A stretch of 64,000 nt of DNA from Lactiplantibacillus brownii. Its GTDB lineage: Bacteria > Bacillota > Bacilli > Lactobacillales > Lactobacillaceae. The notes beneath the pieces were generated by a model. It was not told where the DNA came from and searched no databases. It saw only the letters and a list, made by a program, of their open reading frames with translations. The stretch covers positions 1-64,000 of the forward strand of contig NZ_JAVCWF010000001.1 of the NCBI RefSeq assembly GCF_031085375.1, read 5' to 3'. Numbering within the stretch: the stretch's first letter is position 1; each line of letters starts with the position of its first letter. Shown one piece after another: positions 56,383 to 64,000 of the stretch. Made by a program: the position numbers and the translations under genes.

Positions 56383-57519
56383 ATGACTAAACAAACTAGA
56401 CTTTCAAAATATTGGTCGGGCTTTCGTCATTCAGCGGAGTACCAAGACTGTTCAGACTATCCCGCTGACATGATTAAGGAAGGCATTGAGGGCGGCTTGC
56501 ACGCTATTCCAACTAGTGTGTCGAAATGGGATTTGCCAGATCTCACTGATTTCTTAGTGGGAATTCGTGATTTAGCGTTCAATGATAAAAGTGCAGGGAA
56601 CGATGAGACTTTTCAAGCGATTTATACCATTGTCACGGCCTTTTGGCGCTATTTAGCACGTGAAAAAATGATTAAAGCGTCGTCGACAGCTTTAGAGGCT
56701 TACTTGAAAGATTTTGAAGCACAGCCGGCCCAATCATTTGATGAACCATCAGATGATGATTGGGCAGCTGGGATTAATGACGATCCTGAGTTGCCTATTT
56801 GGCAAGAACGGACATCACTTGATATTGCCAATTACACTAAGGATTGGTTAACAGCCTATAACCACAGTTCAGCGTGGCGACAACGACCAACGGGAGTCAC
56901 CGAAGCTTTGTTAACCGCTGTTTTCAATGAGCTGGTTGAACGTGGTTACGATTATTATCGAAAAACACCGAAATCTTGGAACAAGCGAGTCTTGACGGCG
57001 ATTCTGCGGTCAACATTGGTAACTGAATATGATTTTACCGCGGCTGAATATAAGCTAATTGTGCCGATGCTCAAGGCTTTCTTGACATTTGTAGCCGATC
57101 AAGGCTGGCTCAATAGCAAACGCGCAACCGATTATCAGCGTTATTTGCAAGCTGGCGAAGCCGAGATGTTAGCTAACGCTAAGAATGGTGCGTTGCAGCC
57201 TAACACGTTGTCACTAATCAATCAGAAAATGACTGCGGCAGGGATTGACCCAGAAGATCCAGACGCAGTGGACAAATTCATGGCTCATGTGGAAAACAGT
57301 GGCGAATTGGATCAGTTGTATGAGCAACTATTTGGTGATGACGATGAGCCATTTGATGACCGTGATGATGAAACTGGTTTGTCTAAAATTAAAACGCTAC
57401 CCGCTAATCGGGATCCTTTTGCGGATACCGCGTCAGCGGCGAAGTCTCAAAAGGGTCCGGGTAAAGTCATCTCGATGAAACAGGCCCGTGAGCTTTTGAA
57501 AAATAAAAAACGACGTTAG
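56383..57519 (+). CDS. Hypothetical protein, acidic, conserved-looking
   Basis: I do not recognise the family of this 378-residue protein. It is helical and acidic with a central WAAGINDDPELPIWQERTSL segment, a low-complexity acidic patch (about 310-325) and a basic end (KQARELLKNKKRR). There are no membrane segments or catalytic motifs. GAGGTG precedes the ATG. It lies 18 bases after the glycosylase and 18 bases before the TetM-like gene, so the three are probably one transcript. Confidence 0.7.
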   Translation: MTKQTRLSKYWSGFRHSAEYQDCSDYPADMIKEGIEGGLHAIPTSVSKWDLPDLTDFLVGIRDLAFNDKSAGNDETFQAIYTIVTAFWRYLAREKMIKASSTALEAYLKDFEAQPAQSFDEPSDDDWAAGINDDPELPIWQERTSLDIANYTKDWLTAYNHSSAWRQRPTGVTEALLTAVFNELVERGYDYYRKTPKSWNKRVLTAILRSTLVTEYDFTAAEYKLIVPMLKAFLTFVADQGWLNSKRATDYQRYLQAGEAEMLANAKNGALQPNTLSLINQKMTAAGIDPEDPDAVDKFMAHVENSGELDQLYEQLFGDDDEPFDDRDDETGLSKIKTLPANRDPFADTASAAKSQKGPGKVISMKQARELLKNKKRR

Positions 57520-57537
57520 AAGGGGGAGGTGTCACTA

Positions 57538-59499
57538 ATGAAAAAGCTGGTTGCTGGGGTCATTGCGCATGTTGATGCTGGAAAAACGACCCTTTCGGAG
57601 GCGCTACTTTATCGAACGGGTGGGTTGCGGCAGCTGGGGCGTGTCGATAATGGTGATGCATTCCTTGATCCCGATGATTTAGAGAAACAGCGCGGTATCA
57701 CGATTTTTTCACACCAAGCTAGATTTAAAACGCCTACTCTGACGATGACGCTTCTTGACACACCGGGACATGTGGATTTTGCTAGCCAGACTGAGCAAGT
57801 GCTAAGTGTGCTAGATTATGCCATCTTGGTCGTTTCAGCAACGGATGGTATTCAGGGCTATACGCGGACACTTTGGCGCTTACTTAAACGTTATCAGGTA
57901 CCGGTGTTCATTTTTGTGAACAAAATGGATGTGGTTGGGACTAATCAAAAACAGGTCTTAACACAATTGCAAACGGCACTTTCTGATCAATGTTTAGCCT
58001 TTGCGGGAGACGAACTCACAAACGAGACTTATGAGGCTATGGCGCTTCAAAATGATGAGCTATTGGATGATTTTTTGACGAACGGTAAGTTGCCTGATAC
58101 AGCGGTTCAGCAATTGATTAAAAATCGCGCAGTCTTTCCATGTTATTTTGGGTCAGCTTTAAAAGCTGACGGTGTAGATCACTTAATCGCGGGCTTAGAT
58201 CGTTGGACGGTTGCCCCCACTTATCCAACGGAATTTGGGGCGCGTGTTTTTAAAATTTCCTATGATGAAACGGGCGAGCGGTTAACTTGGTTACGCCTAA
58301 CTGGTGGTGAGTTAGCGAATAAAGCGGTCATTTTAGGTGAGCAAAAACTCAATCAGATCCGGGTTTACAATGGGGTTAAATTTGAAATCAGACCGAGGAT
58401 TCAGGCGGGCGAAGTCTGTGCGATTCCGGGATTAACTGGGACATATCCGGGACAAGGGCTAGGCAATGTTAGTGATGCGCTGCGGCCAATGATGCAACCG
58501 GTTTTAACGTACCGGCTCGATCCTAACGGCAACGATTTGCATGCATGTTTGACCGCAATGCACCAGTTAGAGGATGAAGATCCACAATTACGAGTGACTT
58601 GGTCTAGTCAGCTACAAGAATTACGCGTACAATTTATGGGGACGATTCAATTGGAAGTGCTCCAGCAGATTTTAAAGGATCGTTTTCAATTAGTCGTTAA
58701 CTTTGTTGAAGGTAGTATTCTATATCAAGAGACTATTACCCAAGCAGTTGAAGGTGTTGGTCATTTTGAACCGTTGCGACACTATTCTGAGGTGCATTTA
58801 TTGTTGCAACCAGCACCACGGGGTAGTGGCTTGACGTTTGCAGCCGACTGTTCATTAGAAGTTTTAGGCCGCAACTGGCAACATCAAGTGTTGTCAAATC
58901 TACAAGCCAAAACGCAACTGGGCGTCTTAACTGGGTCACCGTTGACCGATGTTAAAGTAACTTTGGTCAGTGGTCGTTCCAGTAACGTGCATTCAGTCGG
59001 CGGTGATTTTCGCGAGGCCACTTGGCGAGCCTTACGACAAGGCCTAATGATGCTCAAACAAACCGGTGGCTGCCAATTGTTGGAGCCTTGGTATCGATTC
59101 CAATTAACCGTCGGCGAGTCACAGATTGGTCGTGCGATGACGGATATTCAACGGATGCATGGCCAATTTGAGACACCAGTAACTGATCAGAATGGCCGGA
59201 CAACGTTAACTGGTACGGCACCTGTTTCCGAAATGCAAGCTTACCCACAAGTTGTGCGGGCGTATACGCATGGTCAGGGTCAGTTAACGTGTTTGATTGA
59301 TGGGTATCGTCCTTGCCATGATCAAAAAGCTGTTTTAGCTGATCAGGATTATGATCCAGTGGGTGATTTGGAAAATACACCAGATTCTGTTTTTTGTGCA
59401 CATGGTGCTGGTTACCCTGTGCCGTGGGATCAAGTTCCAACTATGGCACACGTCCCTTATGTTTATAATGCGACACAACTGAAAGCACTAGAAAATTAA
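57538..59499 (+). CDS. TetM-like ribosomal protection GTPase
   Basis: The 653-residue protein is an EF-G-like GTPase of the tetracycline-protection group: G1 AHVDAGKTT, switch region QRGITIFSHQA, G3 DTPGHVDF, G4 NKMD, then EF-G-like domains II-V. EF-G itself is longer and is encoded in the str operon, so this is a paralogue. Such proteins remove tetracycline from the ribosome, but distant chromosomal members like this may instead relieve other stalls. The ATG at 57538 follows GGGGGAGG. A terminator ends the three-gene unit. The exact function is inferred from the family. Confidence 0.82.
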   Translation: MKKLVAGVIAHVDAGKTTLSEALLYRTGGLRQLGRVDNGDAFLDPDDLEKQRGITIFSHQARFKTPTLTMTLLDTPGHVDFASQTEQVLSVLDYAILVVSATDGIQGYTRTLWRLLKRYQVPVFIFVNKMDVVGTNQKQVLTQLQTALSDQCLAFAGDELTNETYEAMALQNDELLDDFLTNGKLPDTAVQQLIKNRAVFPCYFGSALKADGVDHLIAGLDRWTVAPTYPTEFGARVFKISYDETGERLTWLRLTGGELANKAVILGEQKLNQIRVYNGVKFEIRPRIQAGEVCAIPGLTGTYPGQGLGNVSDALRPMMQPVLTYRLDPNGNDLHACLTAMHQLEDEDPQLRVTWSSQLQELRVQFMGTIQLEVLQQILKDRFQLVVNFVEGSILYQETITQAVEGVGHFEPLRHYSEVHLLLQPAPRGSGLTFAADCSLEVLGRNWQHQVLSNLQAKTQLGVLTGSPLTDVKVTLVSGRSSNVHSVGGDFREATWRALRQGLMMLKQTGGCQLLEPWYRFQLTVGESQIGRAMTDIQRMHGQFETPVTDQNGRTTLTGTAPVSEMQAYPQVVRAYTHGQGQLTCLIDGYRPCHDQKAVLADQDYDPVGDLENTPDSVFCAHGAGYPVPWDQVPTMAHVPYVYNATQLKALEN

Positions 59500-59524
59500 A
59501 AAGTAGTGCCCTGATAGCCTCAAT

Positions 59525-59559
59525 AAAAAAATGAGCCTGAAAATTTCAGGCTCATTTTG
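59525..59559 (+). terminator. Terminator after the TetM-like gene
   Basis: AAAATGAGCCTGAAAATTTCAGGCTCATTTT region: perfect stem AATGAGCCTGAAA with TTTCAGGCTCATT. Confidence 0.9.
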
Positions 59560-59565
59560 ATATTC

Positions 59566-59697
59566 CTAATATTTATAGCCGAAACGTGGCACAAAAGGCT
59601 TTGATGCAACCGAGCTACGAAAGTCAAACGATTGAAAATGCCAATCATTCGACTTTCTAGGCTATGCTCGGTAGCAAACCGCTTTTTGTCCCACTCT
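59566..59697 (+). repeat. Family-B structured repeat, copy 2
   Basis: It begins CTAATATTTATAGCCGAAAC like copy 1 at 42335. Its outer stem pairs GTGGCACAAAAGGC-type sequence with GCTTTTTGTCCCAC; inner stems are AAGTC/GACTT and GATTG/CAATC. The conserved TAGGCTATGCTCGGTAG is kept exactly. Again it lies directly behind a terminator, and it runs up to the stop codon of the ASCH gene. Confidence 0.75.
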
Positions 59698-60152
59698 CAT
59701 TTTTTTGAGATTGGATAGACCACGTGAAACTGTTCTAGAACCATTTTTGCGGTGGCCGGATCGAAATTTTGACCGACTGACGCGTATTCTTGCGTGAAAA
59801 AAGTATCGTGAACCTGACGCCAATAAGAATAACTACGGTCACCTTCACCTTCGTGAAAGGCATGGGCTGCATCAACTGCGGTATAGGGTTTGATTGTCAC
59901 GGTATCGGTCTTGGTCACACAAATCGGGTCATCTTTGGCGTTGAGAATGACGTCGTAAGCGCCAACTTGTGGTAATGGTTCATCGGATTCGTAAAGATCA
60001 TAGGCGCTAGTTGTTGCTGTCTTAATACCAGTTAAGACGAGGTTGGCTAAGTCATCAGCGTCAACGCCAAATTGATAGGCACTTTGTAATGGGGTCGTAG
60101 GTGCTAAATCGAGTGTAGCTTTTGCCTGTTCAAAAAAATCTGCTGGCGTCAT
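59697..60152 (-). CDS. ASCH-domain protein
   Basis: The 151-residue protein has the ASCH pattern (LVLTGIKTATTSAYDLYE, VGAYDVILNAKDDPICVTKT, HAFHEGEGDRSYSYWRQVH), a PUA-like fold thought to bind RNA or modified nucleosides. Some bacterial members hydrolyse acetylcytidine. The ATG at 60152 has AGGAGG six bases upstream, so longer in-frame starts, which run across a parS site, are rejected. It is a stand-alone gene. Confidence 0.85.
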   Translation of the reverse strand: MTPADFFEQAKATLDLAPTTPLQSAYQFGVDADDLANLVLTGIKTATTSAYDLYESDEPLPQVGAYDVILNAKDDPICVTKTDTVTIKPYTAVDAAHAFHEGEGDRSYSYWRQVHDTFFTQEYASVGQNFDPATAKMVLEQFHVVYPISKK

Positions 60153-60195
60153 TGTTGGGCCTCCTATCATGTTTGACACTAAGTATACCCTAAAA

Positions 60196-60211
60196 TGTTT
60201 CACGTGGAACA
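60196..60211. promoter_or_regulatory. parS site
   Basis: TGTTTCACGTGGAACA, identical to the site at 54099, in the spacer between the divergent ASCH and dehydrogenase genes. Confidence 0.92.
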
Positions 60212-60307
60212 AACCTAAATGTGTGCTTAAACTTGCCTTAAAGTCCACTTCAAGGGGTAGACTAACCTTGTTACCTTTTATGAAACTTAAATTTGGAGAT
60301 GGTATTG

Positions 60308-61348
60308 ATGAAAGCAGCAGTATTTGTTGAACCTGGAAAACTGGTCGTCCAAGACTTACCTAAGCCACAACTTAAAGAACCGACGGATGCCGTTTTAAAA
60401 ATTGTTCGAGCCTGTGTCTGTGGTTCTGATCTTTGGTGGTACCGTGGTATTTCAAAGCGTCAAGCCAATAGTCCAGTTGGTCATGAAGCCATTGGCATCG
60501 TTGAATCAGTTGGTTCGGCCGTAACGGCTGTGAAGCCAGGTGATTTTGTGATTGCCCCGTTTACACATGGGTGTGGGCATTGTGCCGCTTGTTTAGCTGG
60601 CTTTGATGGGGACTGTTTGACCAAAACGGATGACGAAATCGTCGGCTATCAGGGAGAATATCTCCGCTTCAAGCAAGCTGATTGGGCCTTGGTTAAAATT
60701 CCAGGCCAACCAGCTGATTATACCGATGCCCAATTGAATGATTTATTAACCCTTGCGGATGTCATGGCAACTGGTTATCATGCGGCCACTAGTGCCGAGG
60801 TTAAAGCCGGCGATACGGTTGTTGTGATGGGTGACGGTGCTGTGGGACTTTGCGGCGTGATTGCGGCCAAGTTATTAGGGGCAACTCGGATTATTGCGAT
60901 GAGTCGGCATACGGATCGCCAAGCCTTGGCAAAAGAATTTGGGGCAACCGATATCGTTGCAGAACGTGGTGATGCGGCGATTGAAAAAGTCCGTGAATTG
61001 ACTGCTGGTGCTGGTGCAGATGCCGTATTGGAATGTGTGGGCACGGAATTATCTGTTGATACGGCGGTAAAAGTCGGTCGTCCTGGCGCTGTGGTTGGTC
61101 GCGTCGGGGTGCCACAAAAAGCTGAAATGAATACCAATAACCTATTCTGGCAAAATATCGGTTTAAGAGGCGGCATTGCCTCGGTAACGACCGATGACCG
61201 CAATGTTTTGTTGGCGGCAGTTTTATCTGGAAAGATTCATCCTGGTAAAGTCTTTACCCAACGTTTCAAGTTAGCCGACATTCAAGCTGCCTATGCAGCA
61301 ATGGATCAACGACAAGCCATTAAGTCATTACTGATTATCAACGACTAA
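60308..61348 (+). CDS. Zinc-dependent alcohol dehydrogenase family protein
   Basis: The 346-residue medium-chain dehydrogenase has catalytic-zinc ligands in CVCGSDLWW and GHEAIGIVE, four structural-zinc cysteines in CGHCAACLAGFDGDC and a Rossmann motif VMGDGAVGLCGVIAAKLLGA. The exact alcohol or aldehyde substrate and cofactor cannot be read from sequence. The ATG at 60308 (MKAAVFVEPGKL) follows GGAGATGG; an ATG 15 bases earlier is less likely. It is convergent with the peroxide-stress gene and shares its terminator. Confidence 0.88.
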   Translation: MKAAVFVEPGKLVVQDLPKPQLKEPTDAVLKIVRACVCGSDLWWYRGISKRQANSPVGHEAIGIVESVGSAVTAVKPGDFVIAPFTHGCGHCAACLAGFDGDCLTKTDDEIVGYQGEYLRFKQADWALVKIPGQPADYTDAQLNDLLTLADVMATGYHAATSAEVKAGDTVVVMGDGAVGLCGVIAAKLLGATRIIAMSRHTDRQALAKEFGATDIVAERGDAAIEKVRELTAGAGADAVLECVGTELSVDTAVKVGRPGAVVGRVGVPQKAEMNTNNLFWQNIGLRGGIASVTTDDRNVLLAAVLSGKIHPGKVFTQRFKLADIQAAYAAMDQRQAIKSLLIIND

Positions 61349-61387
61349 ATCAAAAAGAGCTGGCTCAGGCCGGCTTTTTTGATTTAG
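61347..61387. terminator. Bidirectional terminator
   Basis: CTAAATCAAAAAGAGCTGGC with GCCGGCTTTTTTGATTTAG: a long stem with internal A/T arms, overlapping the stop codons of both converging genes. Confidence 0.88.
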
Positions 61388-62130
61388 TCAATGTGGCTAA
61401 AAATAAATTCTGTGGGTGTCGAACGTTCAGCATCAAAGCGATAGTGTGGATGATCAAACTTTTGAATGTCTGCTAATTCAGTAATCTGATTTTCAGCTAA
61501 AAAGCGGACCATTTCTCCACGAGCCATTTTAGCTAAGGTCGCTTTAGTTTTAAACTGACCATTGACCCAGCTACCAAAAACAATTGTGATAAAAGGCTGA
61601 TTAGGCTTTAAATAAGGCCGAATACTTTTGGCATACTCCTGTGAGGCTAAGTTGATGATAGGTTCCGGTTGTGGTGTTAAGGCTTGATAAAGTTGCGATC
61701 CCCAGAAGTCGTACAAGTTAGTGCTTGAATTTACTTTAAGTTTAGCTTGCATCTCTAAGCGGTAGGGGACGACACCATCAAATGGGCGTAAAATACCGTA
61801 AAAGCCTGAAAGAATCCGTAAATTATTTTGAACGTATTTTAACCCGGCGTCCGTAAATAAATCGGGAGCCATGTATTGATATTGAATGCCACTGTAACTC
61901 AAAATTGCGGGTGTAAGTTGGCGGGTCAAGTTGAGTTCTTGCAACCAACTGTAGTTGGCCTGGGCCAATTTATCACTACAATGCCAAAGACTTTTAGCTT
62001 CAGCATAGGAAAGTTGTCGAAGTTGGGCAAGGAGCTGCTTGGTCTGGCTGAGGTATTGTGGGAGTGCGTGGTAATTAAAGGTATCCGTATCAACGACCAT
62101 TTTTTTAGCGGGAGCGATAATAATTTTCAT
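61384..62130 (-). CDS. yaaA: Peroxide stress protein YaaA (DUF328)
   Basis: The 248-residue protein matches the YaaA/DUF328 family (MKIIIAPAKKM, SGFYGILRPFDGVVPYRLEM, IINLASQEYAKSI), which lowers free iron and protects DNA during hydrogen peroxide stress in Escherichia coli and binds DNA. The start at 62130 is the family N terminus; an in-frame start nine bases upstream adds MCL. It is unrelated to the S4-domain yaaA at 3.75 kb despite the same name. Confidence 0.9.
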   Translation of the reverse strand: MKIIIAPAKKMVVDTDTFNYHALPQYLSQTKQLLAQLRQLSYAEAKSLWHCSDKLAQANYSWLQELNLTRQLTPAILSYSGIQYQYMAPDLFTDAGLKYVQNNLRILSGFYGILRPFDGVVPYRLEMQAKLKVNSSTNLYDFWGSQLYQALTPQPEPIINLASQEYAKSIRPYLKPNQPFITIVFGSWVNGQFKTKATLAKMARGEMVRFLAENQITELADIQKFDHPHYRFDAERSTPTEFIFSHID

Positions 62131-62234
62131 TAGACACAACTTCTTTCGGCTGAAATAATTAAATTTAGCTTAGCATATCTGGCGTAATTGTTATAAGGTA
62201 GTTTTTAGACGAGTGGTTGAGGAGGATTGATAGA

Positions 62235-63122
62235 ATGCAAATTAAAACTGGATACATGCCGTTTCGAGGCTATCAGACTTATTACCGGATTGTTGGCGAC
62301 TTAACGAGTGACCAAACGCCGTTATTATTGCTACATGGTGGTCCAGGGTCAACCCATAATTATTTTGAAAGTTTTGATCAGCTCACCACTCAAACTGGGC
62401 GCCCAGTGGTGATGTATGACCAGTTAGGTTGTGGTTTATCAAGCATGCCAACGGATTCAAACTTATGGCAAGCATCAACCTGGGTCGCGGAATTAAAAGC
62501 GTTGCGGGAGTATTTAGGCTTGTCACGAATCCATTTATTAGGGCAATCTTGGGGCGGCATGTTGGCCATTATTTATCTGTGTGAAGCGCACCCCCAGGGG
62601 ATTCAGAGCTTGATTTTGGCGAGCACGTTGTCATCCGCACAGTTATGGGCACAAGAACAACATCGCTTGATTAAACTGATGACACCAGCGGAACAAGCCG
62701 CCATTGCGCAAGCTGAAACAACAGGGAATTTTACGACCCCAGATTATTTAGCGGCCAATGACCATTTTATGTTGTTACATGCCGCGGGACCAGTCACTTC
62801 GGTTTCACCTGAATTCTTACGTCGACCTAAGAAAACAGGCACCACGGCTTACACGACCGCTTGGGGCCCCAATGAATATTGCCCAACAGGAACCTTGCGT
62901 CACTATAACTATACGGAAAAGATGGCCGATATGGTTACACCAACGTTGGTGACCAGCGGGGTGGACGATCTATGTACGCCATTGATCGCGAAAACAATGG
63001 TCGATCAACTACCAAATGGTCACTGGACTTTATTTGCGCATAGCCGTCACATGGCTTTTATAGATGAGCCAGTAGCGTATTTTAAACGGCTAACGACATG
63101 GCTGGCACAACAAGACGAATAA
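62235..63122 (+). CDS. pip: Proline iminopeptidase
   Basis: It removes N-terminal proline from peptides, important for use of casein- or plant-derived peptides. The alpha/beta hydrolase has the oxyanion motif LLHGGPGSTHNYFE, the nucleophile Ser in LLGQSWGGMLA, a catalytic Asp region (TSGVDDLCTP) and His in HSRHMAF. The ATG at 62235 follows GAGGAGG and gives 295 residues, the usual length. It has no signal peptide, so it acts in the cytoplasm on imported peptides. Confidence 0.92.
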   Translation: MQIKTGYMPFRGYQTYYRIVGDLTSDQTPLLLLHGGPGSTHNYFESFDQLTTQTGRPVVMYDQLGCGLSSMPTDSNLWQASTWVAELKALREYLGLSRIHLLGQSWGGMLAIIYLCEAHPQGIQSLILASTLSSAQLWAQEQHRLIKLMTPAEQAAIAQAETTGNFTTPDYLAANDHFMLLHAAGPVTSVSPEFLRRPKKTGTTAYTTAWGPNEYCPTGTLRHYNYTEKMADMVTPTLVTSGVDDLCTPLIAKTMVDQLPNGHWTLFAHSRHMAFIDEPVAYFKRLTTWLAQQDE

Positions 63123-63195
63123 GGTTGAGATGAGGCTAACAAACTTTATCTGCGTAAGTTAATGAGTGGCAACCTAATTTTGAAAAGTGGCTATA

Positions 63196-63301
63196 AAAAA
63201 GACCGGCCGACGCAGTTACGTCAGACGGTCTTCTTGATGAGGTGCGGCGACCTTCTGAACGCTTGCGCGCCGATCGCGTACCCCCATCATGGTTTGGCAC
63301 C
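63196..63301 (-). ncRNA. Predicted small RNA of about 105 nt
   Basis: On the minus strand a full promoter (63308-63336) is followed by a GC-rich, hairpin-forming stretch in which GGTGC near the 5' end pairs with GCACC 50 bases later, and then a strong terminator (AAGACCGTCTGACG ... CGTCGGCCGGTCTT, T6). No coding frame with a ribosome binding site fits inside. It does not show the conserved loop of SRP RNA, the tmRNA tag or RNase P segments. I cannot name a family. Confidence 0.65.
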
Positions 63302-63307
63302 GTGAGT

Positions 63308-63336
63308 ATTATCGCATGGTGGCATAGTCGCGTCAA
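63308..63336 (-). promoter_or_regulatory. Promoter of the predicted small RNA
   Basis: Reading the minus strand: TTGACG (63336-63331), a 17-base spacer, GATAAT (63313-63308). This is one of the best sigma-A matches in the window. Confidence 0.78.
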
Positions 63337-63385
63337 TTGAAAGTTTTGAATTTCCGATTATTTTTTAGAAAGCAGGTGGACACGT

Positions 63386-64000
63386 TTGAAAAAAGTTGCG
63401 CCATTTTTTGTGGCTCTGGGAGCCATTAGTTATGGCATTCCAGCTTCACTATTTAAGTTGGCTGGTCGTGCCGGCGTGGCTAACGGGCCGTTACTTTTTT
63501 GGTCGTTTTTGGGATCTGCAATTATTTTAACCTTAGTACAATTAGGGCATGGACGACGGCTTCGACAGCAACCAGTGACTCGACGGCAAATTTTGGCCGT
63601 GTTACTGGCTGGCACCGCTTCTGGTTTTACAAATACTTTTTATATTAATGCTTTGAAGTTTATTCCGGTCGCCGCAGCTGCGGTAATGTTGATGCAATCG
63701 GTATGGCTATCCGTTTTGTTAGGCGCGCTGATCCAGCATCGGCGGCCGACACGTTTACAAGTGATCAGTATTGGGCTGGTTTTGGCGGGGACCATTTTAG
63801 CAGCGGGATTATTGCCGATGACACAGTCGTTGTCACTCTGGGGCTTGTGCCTAGGTTTTTTGGCCGCAGTGGCATACGCCTGTACGTTGCAGTTTACGGC
63901 TAGTTTAGGCAATCAGCTCACACCACTAAGCAAAACGTGGCTACTTTGTGTGGGGGCATTTTTGATGATCGTCATCAGTTGGGGACCACAATTAGTGACT
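63386..64000 (+). CDS. EamA/DMT-family transporter (3' end cut off)
   Basis: The frame is open from the TTG at 63386 to the window end (205 codons, no stop). The product starts MKKVAPFFVALGAISYGIPA and has at least six hydrophobic segments with short basic loops (HGRRLRQQPVTRRQ, QHRRPTRLQ), the pattern of ten-helix drug/metabolite transporters. Its substrate is unknown. AGCAGGTGG lies seven bases before the TTG. Confidence 0.82.
   Translation, partial: MKKVAPFFVALGAISYGIPASLFKLAGRAGVANGPLLFWSFLGSAIILTLVQLGHGRRLRQQPVTRRQILAVLLAGTASGFTNTFYINALKFIPVAAAAVMLMQSVWLSVLLGALIQHRRPTRLQVISIGLVLAGTILAAGLLPMTQSLSLWGLCLGFLAAVAYACTLQFTASLGNQLTPLSKTWLLCVGAFLMIVISWGPQLVT

Noticed and set aside
63196..63301. 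SRP RNA, 6S RNA or tmRNA as identity of the small RNA at 63.2 kb
   Set aside because: The conserved SRP loop (GGAAG...AGCAG type), the tmRNA tag region and 6S features are not present; left unnamed.

Overview
The window is a stretch of a Lactobacillales chromosome that starts inside dnaA and runs clockwise from the replication origin. Gene order (dnaA-dnaN-yaaA-recF-gyrB-gyrA-rpsF-ssb-rpsR-gdpP-rplI-dnaB, then a glycogen operon, walRK-yycHI-walJ-htrA and rlmH), codon use and moderate GC suggest the Lactiplantibacillus plantarum group or a close relative. The exact species cannot be fixed from the sequence alone.

Layout. 1-15.7 kb is replication and core housekeeping: DnaA (5' end cut off), the DnaA-box region, the beta clamp, RecF, gyrase, S6/SSB/S18, the c-di-AMP phosphodiesterase GdpP, L9 and the replicative helicase. 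16.5-19.8 kb holds an MFS transporter and proBA. 20.2-30.1 kb is one tightly packed glycogen operon (glgB-C-D-A-P plus a GH13 amylase/pullulanase). 30.7-36 kb holds a Cof-type phosphatase, a P-loop kinase and the maltose phosphorylase/beta-phosphoglucomutase pair. 37-43.4 kb is tRNA-Lys and the Wal cell-wall two-component operon. 43.4-45.8 kb is htrA, a DnaA-box cluster and rlmH. 45.75-49.9 kb is an accessory island at the 3' end of rlmH. 50-64 kb holds efflux/MarR, a decayed CRISPR array, a FusB-like protein with a leader attenuator, an HpaB monooxygenase, a TetM-like GTPase, an ASCH protein, an alcohol dehydrogenase, a peroxide-stress protein, a proline iminopeptidase and a truncated EamA transporter.

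Most notable. (1) The rlmH 3' end (Tyr-His-Lys-stop) is repeated as a series of attachment-like sites that split the next 4 kb into small cassettes. One carries a HEPN-motif protein and another a TetR/lactonase pair. This looks like the staphylococcal SCC/orfX arrangement without a visible recombinase. (2) The FusB-like gene is preceded by a 13-codon leader peptide and a four-segment alternative-pairing structure that can bury or free its ribosome binding site, the design of a drug-inducible translational attenuator. (3) Nine large intergenic structured repeats share an outer stem with up to three inner hairpins carrying conserved bulge motifs. A second repeat family has two copies. (4) An orphan, degenerate type I-E-like CRISPR array has three repeats at an exact 61-nt period. 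(5) A strong promoter and terminator on the minus strand define an unannotated small RNA of about 105 nt near 63.2 kb. (6) Three parS sites and a second DnaA-box cluster lie in this origin-proximal arm.

How the genes work together. The glycogen operon, maltose phosphorylase, beta-phosphoglucomutase and amylase form one alpha-glucan storage and turnover unit. WalRK with YycHI, WalJ and HtrA manage cell-wall and envelope stress. The 50-64 kb region is mainly stress, drug-response and miscellaneous metabolic functions.
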